From the NCBI RefSeq assembly GCF_003818135.1, contig NZ_RPOH01000018.1:1-40748 (forward strand): a stretch of 40,748 nucleotides of DNA, read 5' to 3'. The DNA is from Buttiauxella warmboldiae (GTDB lineage Bacteria; Pseudomonadota; Gammaproteobacteria; Enterobacterales; Enterobacteriaceae). A model generated the notes under the pieces. The model was given only the letters and a program-made list of their open reading frames with translations, had not been told where the DNA came from and did not search any database. This document shows, in pieces, positions 36,084-40,748 of the stretch. How positions within the stretch are numbered: the first letter of the stretch is position 1; each line of letters opens with the position of its first letter. A program made the position numbers and the translations under genes.

Positions 36084-38084
36084 CTATTTGACTTCTCTTC
36101 CTTTCAGCAACTTCCGCACCCAAAATCGATTTGGATTCAGAGCCGCCAGCGTTTCGCCATCCAACGGGATAGGTTCATTACTCATTTGCGCGGCCAGAAT
36201 CTCTGCCGCCAGCGGTGCGCTGCATAACCCTCTTGAGCCCAGGCCCGCCAGCATAAACAAGTCTGGATAAACCGGCGCGGTTTCGGCATTTTCACGGCTT
36301 TCAACCAGCTTCGCATACGCTTCAAGCGTGGCGTCATAACGCGGAACACTGCCAATTAACGGCATATGATCGCGTGTCGCACAGCGCACGCCGCAGCGTG
36401 CTTCACCGGCAGAAATATCCACTTCCTGCGGCCACCCCGCATCCGGCAAGCAGTTCAGCAAACGCTGGCGGTTATGCTGCTGATCTTCATCGTTATAACG
36501 CATTTCTTCCACGCCACGATGGTAGCTGGCACCGATACAGTGTTGCTGATTGTTCGGGTTCTGCGGCGTCAAATAGCCGTCGTAACACAGTACCTGGCGT
36601 AACTGAGAAAGCGACGGGCCGCTGGGAATATGGCTGACCTGGCCGCCAACCGCAGAAAATGGCAGATTTTGGGTTTGTGCGAACTTGCTGATTTTAAAGC
36701 CGTTGGCCAGCACCACCGCCGTATGGCGTTTTGCTGCTTGTGCGGCAAAGGTTAATTGCCAACCCTCAGGCGTTTGAATTAATTCTTCAACATGATGCTG
36801 ATAATGGGTTTTAAGCCCCATTTGTGCCGCAAGCGCAAGGGCGCCAGCCGTCAATTGCGCAGGGCACAACCAACCACCGAGCGGATAGGTTGCGCCACCG
36901 TGCCCGGTTTGCAGGCCGCAAAGTTTAGCGGCAGTTTCCGCATCGACAGCATGGGCAAGTAACTCAGGAAATTCGAGGCTCAGCATTTGTTCGATTTTAT
37001 GCTGACTCTTCTCATCCCAACCCAGTTGCGTCACGCCACACCAGAGGTGATCAAACTCAACGGGCAATGAGTCGTATAAGCGCCGGGCAAAGGTGAACGC
37101 CGCGCTGAAAAAGTTTGTTAGCGAAGCGTCGTGCGTATTGAGCAGCGGATAAAGCGCTCCCTGACGGTTGCCGGAAGCACCGAGTGCCGGAGCGCTGTCT
37201 TCACAGTACAGCGTGACCTGCCAGCCACGGCGCAGCAAAGCAAGCGCGAGCAGGGCGCTGGCAACACCGCCGCCCACGATCGCGACTTCCTGTCCAGATG
37301 CTGCCGGACGGGCGAACCACGGCGTGCGGGCCGGCGTTTCCAGCGTATTTTCCATAAAACCCGTCAGCATTTCACGTTTGCGGCCAAAGCCTTTGGTTTT
37401 GGTCATCGTGAAGCCTGCTTCAATCAGCCCACGACGCACAAAACCGGCGCAGGTGAATGTCGCCAGCGTGCCGCCCGGGCGTGCCAGTTTCGCCATGGCG
37501 GTAAACAGCTGTGGCGTCCACATATCCGGGTTTTTTGACGGTGCAAAGCCATCGAGGAACCAGGCGTCGACCTGGTTATTTAAGCTGTCATCTAATTGCG
37601 GTATTAGCTCGTTAATATCGCCAAACCAAAGGTCGAGAGTCACGCGCCCATCAGCCAGTAAAATACGGTGGCAACCGGCAAAAGGCTGTGGCCATTGTTG
37701 CTGTAGCTGGCGTGCAAAATCGTCCAGTTCGGGCCAGTGTGCGTGCGCGGCCTGTAAATCTTTTACGGTTAGCGGGAATTTTTCAAAGCTAATAAAATGC
37801 AGACGTTGCAGCGCGGCCTGCGGCTGTTTTGTGCAAAATTCCGTAAAAGCTTGCCATAAAGTCAGGAAGTTAAGCCCGGTGCCGAAGCCGCTTTCAGCGA
37901 CCACAAACAGCGAACGAGGGTGGGTGGCGAAACGCTCTTTCAGATGATTTCCCCCCAGAAAGACATAACGAGTTTCCTCCAGTCCATTATCATTAGAGAA
38001 GTACACGTCGTCGAACTCTCGGGATACAGGTGTACCCTCTTCATTAAAGTCCAGGTTGGCAGATTGTATTGGGGAGTGTTTCAC
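36084..38084 (-). CDS. mnmC: MnmC, bifunctional tRNA mnm5s2U biosynthesis protein
   Basis: 666 residues from GTG 38084 (encoded as [19 protein letters not shown]), which matches the E. coli start (668 residues); the frame stays open to 38186 but that extension is not conserved. The N-terminal methyltransferase (about 1-245) has [18 protein letters not shown] and [17 protein letters not shown]. The C-terminal FAD oxidase (about 265-660) begins [20 protein letters not shown]. It converts cmnm5 to nm5 and then mnm5 at wobble U34. It is divergent from fabB. Confidence 0.95.
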   Translation of the reverse strand: MKHSPIQSANLDFNEEGTPVSREFDDVYFSNDNGLEETRYVFLGGNHLKERFATHPRSLFVVAESGFGTGLNFLTLWQAFTEFCTKQPQAALQRLHFISFEKFPLTVKDLQAAHAHWPELDDFARQLQQQWPQPFAGCHRILLADGRVTLDLWFGDINELIPQLDDSLNNQVDAWFLDGFAPSKNPDMWTPQLFTAMAKLARPGGTLATFTCAGFVRRGLIEAGFTMTKTKGFGRKREMLTGFMENTLETPARTPWFARPAASGQEVAIVGGGVASALLALALLRRGWQVTLYCEDSAPALGASGNRQGALYPLLNTHDASLTNFFSAAFTFARRLYDSLPVEFDHLWCGVTQLGWDEKSQHKIEQMLSLEFPELLAHAVDAETAAKLCGLQTGHGGATYPLGGWLCPAQLTAGALALAAQMGLKTHYQHHVEELIQTPEGWQLTFAAQAAKRHTAVVLANGFKISKFAQTQNLPFSAVGGQVSHIPSGPSLSQLRQVLCYDGYLTPQNPNNQQHCIGASYHRGVEEMRYNDEDQQHNRQRLLNCLPDAGWPQEVDISAGEARCGVRCATRDHMPLIGSVPRYDATLEAYAKLVESRENAETAPVYPDLFMLAGLGSRGLCSAPLAAEILAAQMSNEPIPLDGETLAALNPNRFWVRKLLKGREVK

Positions 38085-38159
38085 GTAAGTTACTCGTCTG
38101 GCAGGGCGTGCAGGGATAGTAACGATGTGTGCGCAGCGGTGCAAATTTCCGGCCAATTT

Positions 38160-38176
38160 GGCTGATCGGACTTGTT
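38160..38176 (+). promoter_or_regulatory. FadR activator site of fabB
   Basis: GGCTGATCGGACTTGTT matches the FadR consensus AnCTGGTCnGACnTGTT at 12 of 14 defined positions. It overlaps the -35 region, centred about 39 bases before the predicted start point. That is the activator position known for fabB in E. coli, in contrast to the repressor role at fadL and fadIJ. Confidence 0.8.
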
Positions 38177-38200
38177 CGGCGTACAAGTGTACGCTATTGT
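38172..38200 (+). promoter_or_regulatory. fabB promoter with FabR palindrome in its spacer
   Basis: -35 TTGTTC (38172-38177), a 17-base spacer and -10 TATTGT (38195-38200). The spacer is filled by GGCGTACAAGTGTACGCT (38178-38195), a perfect 7-2-7 palindrome GCGTACA-AG-TGTACGC of the FabR type. FabR bound there would block RNA polymerase when unsaturated acyl-CoA/ACP is plentiful. The start point would be near 38207. Confidence 0.82.
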
Positions 38201-38240
38201 GCCTGTCGAAATCCTAACAGTGCAGTAGAAGAGGTATTGA

Positions 38241-39458
38241 ATGAAACGTGCAGTGATTACTGGTCTGGGCATTGTTTCCAGCATCGGTAACAACCAGCAG
38301 GAAGTCCTGGCATCTCTGCGTGAAGGTCGCCCGGGGATCACTTTCTCTCAAGAATTCAAAGATTCTGGAATGCGCAGCCACGTGTGGGGTAACGTTAAAC
38401 TGGACACCACCGGCCTGATTGACCGTAAAGTGGTCCGTTTCATGAACGATGCCTCTGTCTATGCTTACCTTTCAATGCAGCAAGCGATTGAAGATGCTGG
38501 TTTGAAAGAAGAAGTTTATCAAAGCAACCCGCGCGTAGGCCTGATTGCCGGTTCCGGTGGTTCGTCTAAATCTCAGGTGTTCGGTGCAGACGCAATGCGT
38601 AGCCCGCGCGGCCTGAAAGCGGTTGGTCCTTATGTTGTGACCAAAGCGATGGGTTCTGCGGTTTCCGCCTGCCTCGCGACTCCGTTCAAAATTCACGGTG
38701 TGAACTATTCCATCAGCTCCGCCTGTGCCACTTCTGCGCACTGCATCGGTAATGCCGTTGAGCAAATTCAGCTCGGCAAGCAGGATATCGTTTTTGCCGG
38801 CGGCGGCGAAGAGCTGTGCTGGGAAATGGCCTGTGAGTTTGATGCCATGGGCGCGCTGTCTACCAAATATAACGAAACGCCGGAAAAAGCGTCCCGTACC
38901 TATGATGCGAGCCGTGACGGTTTCGTTATCGCAGGCGGCGGCGGCATGGTCGTGGTTGAAGAGCTGGAGCACGCTCTGGCTCGTGGCGCACACATCTACG
39001 CTGAAATCGTTGGCTACGGCGCCACGTCTGACGGCGCAGATATGGTTGCTCCATCAGGTGAAGGCGCAGTGCGCTGCATGAAGATGGCAATGCACGGCGT
39101 GGATACCCCGATTGACTACCTGAACACCCACGGGACTTCAACACCGGTCGGTGATGTGAAAGAACTGGGCGCAATCAAAGAAGTGTTCGGTGATAATTCA
39201 CCAGCAATGTCTGCGACCAAAGCGATGACCGGCCACTCTCTGGGGGCCGCAGGCGTTCAGGAAGCGATTTACTCTCTGCTGATGCTGGAGCACGGTTTTA
39301 TCGCGCCAAGCATTAACATTGAGCAGCTGGATGAGCAGGCAGCGGGCCTGAACATCGTGACTGAAACTACCGAGCGTCAGCTGAACACGGTTATGTCTAA
39401 CAGCTTCGGTTTCGGTGGTACTAACGCAACTCTGGTGATGCGTAAAATTAACGCATAA
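38241..39458 (+). CDS. fabB: FabB, beta-ketoacyl-ACP synthase I
   Basis: 405 residues, one fewer than E. coli, with the missing residue in the GSGGSSKSQ loop. Active-site cysteine C162 is in SSACATS, and the two histidines are in [11 protein letters not shown] and TGHSLGAAG. It elongates acyl-ACP and is essential for unsaturated fatty acid synthesis. ATG 38241 follows AGAGGTATTGA. It is controlled by FadR and FabR sites just upstream and ends at a strong terminator. Confidence 0.97.
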   Translation: MKRAVITGLGIVSSIGNNQQEVLASLREGRPGITFSQEFKDSGMRSHVWGNVKLDTTGLIDRKVVRFMNDASVYAYLSMQQAIEDAGLKEEVYQSNPRVGLIAGSGGSSKSQVFGADAMRSPRGLKAVGPYVVTKAMGSAVSACLATPFKIHGVNYSISSACATSAHCIGNAVEQIQLGKQDIVFAGGGEELCWEMACEFDAMGALSTKYNETPEKASRTYDASRDGFVIAGGGGMVVVEELEHALARGAHIYAEIVGYGATSDGADMVAPSGEGAVRCMKMAMHGVDTPIDYLNTHGTSTPVGDVKELGAIKEVFGDNSPAMSATKAMTGHSLGAAGVQEAIYSLLMLEHGFIAPSINIEQLDEQAAGLNIVTETTERQLNTVMSNSFGFGGTNATLVMRKINA

Positions 39459-39478
39459 TCCAGATGGACGTTAATAAG

Positions 39479-39508
39479 CGGGGCGCCTTGTGCGCCCCGT
39501 TTTTTTTT
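39479..39508 (+). terminator. fabB terminator
   Basis: Stem CGGGGCGC (39479-39486), CTTGT loop, GCGCCCCG (39492-39499), then nine T. A canonical strong intrinsic terminator 20 bases after the fabB stop. Confidence 0.95.
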
Positions 39509-39538
39509 GCATAATGGCTGCTACCAGGGAGCCATAGT

Positions 39539-40717
39539 ATGTCCTCAATAAATCAGTCTCATCGAAACAATAAATCCGAAAACAAGTCCTTATTTGGCAT
39601 TACCTTCGCGGTGTTTCTCACCTATATGACGGTGGGTCTGCCGCTGCCGGTTATTCCACTTTTTGTCCATCATGAACTCGGGTTTGGCAACACCATGGTG
39701 GGGATTGCCGTGGGTATCCAGTTCCTCGCAACGGTATTAACGCGTGGCTACGCCGGGCGGCTGGCCGATCGGCAGGGGGCAAAACGTTCGACCCTGCAGG
39801 GAATGTGCGCTTGTGCGCTGGCCGGCGTTGCTTATCTGTTGGCGGCGTTATTGCCCGTCGATGCGACGGCAAAATTTGCTTTGCTGGCTGTGGGGCGTTT
39901 GATTCTTGGTTTTGGTGAAAGCCAGTTGCTGACCGGAAATCTCACCTGGGGTTTGGGCCTGGTGGGCCCGGCACGCTCCGGCAAAGTGATGTCGTGGAAC
40001 GGGATGGCGATTTATGGTGCATTAGCCGCTGGCGCGCCGATCGGCTTACTGTTAAACAGCCGCTGGGGATTTGTCGCGCTGGGGGTTTCCACTATCGCAC
40101 TGCCGTTGGTCGCGTGGGCGTTTAATGGCCGCATTCGCGCCGTGCCTGCATATAAAGGCGAGCGTCCGTCGCTGTTCGCCGTCATTGGCCTTATCTGGAA
40201 ACCGGGGCTTGGCCTTGCGCTACAGGGCGTGGGGTTTGCGGTGATCGGCACCTTTGTCTCCCTCTACTTTGCCTCGAACGGTTGGGCGTGGGCGGGTTTT
40301 ACGCTGACCGCCTTCGGCGGCGCTTTTGTGCTGATGCGCGTGCTGTTTGGCTGGATGCCCGATCGCTTTGGCGGCGTGAAAGTGGCGCTGGTTTCACTGG
40401 CGATTGAGGCCGTCGGTCTGGTGTTGCTATGGCAAGCTTCCGGTGCTGGCATTGCGCTAGCTGGTGCCGCATTGACGGGCTGTGGCTGTTCATTGATATT
40501 TCCGGCGCTCGGTGTGGAAGTTGTAAAACGGGTTCCCGCACAGGTGCGCGGTACGGCGCTTGGGGGATACGCCGCGTTTCAGGACATCTCATACGGCATC
40601 GCTGGCCCGCTGACCGGGCTGTTAGCGACTTCTATGGGCTATCCTTCGGTGTTTCTTACCGGGGCGATAGCGGCAGCGCTCGGCATAGTTGTGACGTTAA
40701 TGACTATGCGCCAATAG
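39539..40717 (+). CDS. yfcJ: YfcJ, MFS transporter (UPF0226 group)
   Basis: 392 residues, E. coli YfcJ length. Twelve predicted helices; MFS loop 2-3 motif [14 protein letters not shown] and the repeat-equivalent [11 protein letters not shown]-terminal [20 protein letters not shown] and [13 protein letters not shown] are near-identical to E. coli. It is probably a drug or metabolite exporter; the substrate is not established. ATG 39539 lies behind GGGAGCC. Confidence 0.93.
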   Translation: MSSINQSHRNNKSENKSLFGITFAVFLTYMTVGLPLPVIPLFVHHELGFGNTMVGIAVGIQFLATVLTRGYAGRLADRQGAKRSTLQGMCACALAGVAYLLAALLPVDATAKFALLAVGRLILGFGESQLLTGNLTWGLGLVGPARSGKVMSWNGMAIYGALAAGAPIGLLLNSRWGFVALGVSTIALPLVAWAFNGRIRAVPAYKGERPSLFAVIGLIWKPGLGLALQGVGFAVIGTFVSLYFASNGWAWAGFTLTAFGGAFVLMRVLFGWMPDRFGGVKVALVSLAIEAVGLVLLWQASGAGIALAGAALTGCGCSLIFPALGVEVVKRVPAQVRGTALGGYAAFQDISYGIAGPLTGLLATSMGYPSVFLTGAIAAALGIVVTLMTMRQ

Positions 40718-40730
40718 CCTGCGCCAGCGA

Positions 40731-40748
40731 TTGCTGACAAAGAAGGAA
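40731..40748 (+). repeat. Left arm of a purine-stem hairpin, cut by the window edge (repeat copy C)
   Basis: TTGCTGACAAAGAAGGAA ends the window 13 bases after the yfcJ stop. It is identical over all 18 bases to the minus strand of 5839-5856, the entry arm of hairpin copy A, and similar to copy B after mepA. The matching right arm should lie just beyond the edge and act as the yfcJ terminator. Confidence 0.6.

Noticed and set aside
37168-37947. 259-codon rightward frame opposite mnmC
   Set aside because: Antisense shadow of mnmC with Ser/Arg/Pro-rich shadow-like composition.
1-40748. CRISPR array, insertion sequence, toxin-antitoxin or phage-defence system
   Set aside because: No regularly spaced repeats, transposase motifs or recognisable defence genes are visible in any gene of the window.

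Overview
The window reads as chromosome of a member of the Enterobacteriaceae. Gene order and near-full-length proteins on the right match the E. coli mlaA/fadL-yfcZ-fadIJ-sixA-smrB-prmB-aroC-mepA-yfcA-epmC-yfcL-mnmC-fabB-yfcJ segment. Individual proteins differ enough, and ccm and nrf sit here rather than where E. coli K-12 has them, to suggest another genus (Enterobacter/Buttiauxella/Cedecea-like). I cannot fix the genus from sequence alone.

Left part (1-5470): an alpha-galactoside utilisation cluster. A LacI-type regulator (cut by the window edge) and a Mak-like ROK fructokinase run leftward. A LacY/CscB-family sugar:H+ symporter and a GH36 alpha-galactosidase run rightward. The shared control region holds a CRP site and two near-identical 21-bp putative operators 190 bp apart. 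5471-5960 is non-coding and holds a purine-rich hairpin.

Nitrite ammonification (5972-12842): a NarL/NarP 7-2-7 site, an FNR-like site and an extended -10 precede nrfABCDEFG. These encode the pentahaem nitrite reductase, its electron donor chain and the dedicated CXXCK haem lyase. nrfE has no ATG, GTG or TTG start that covers its conserved N-terminus.

Variable strip (12843-15527): 0.75 kb without a recognisable gene, a strikingly A/T-rich membrane-bound GGDEF protein, and 0.4 kb without a gene. It ends at tRNA-Arg(CCU) (argW), a tRNA that is a known integration point in E. coli.

Middle (15603-24019): yfdC and the divergent complete ccmABCDEFGH operon, whose upstream region carries a second NarL/NarP-like 7-2-7 site, followed by mlaA. 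Having nrf and ccm within about 4 kb of each other puts synthesis of the c-type reductase and the haem attachment machinery in one neighbourhood.

Right (24041-40748): conserved core. fadL, fadIJ and fabB each carry a good FadR-type site, and fabB also has a FabR palindrome inside its promoter spacer. sixA is broken by a one-base deletion. The rest are translation, tRNA-modification, chorismate and cell-wall housekeeping genes. A family of purine-stem hairpins recurs at about 5.8, 34.2 and 40.7 kb. I found no CRISPR array, insertion sequence, or clearly new defence or mobile system. The most notable points are the in-phase operator pair, the non-LacY-like sugar site of the permease, the nrfE start, the NarL-type site on ccm, the argW-flanking foreign GGDEF gene and the sixA lesion.
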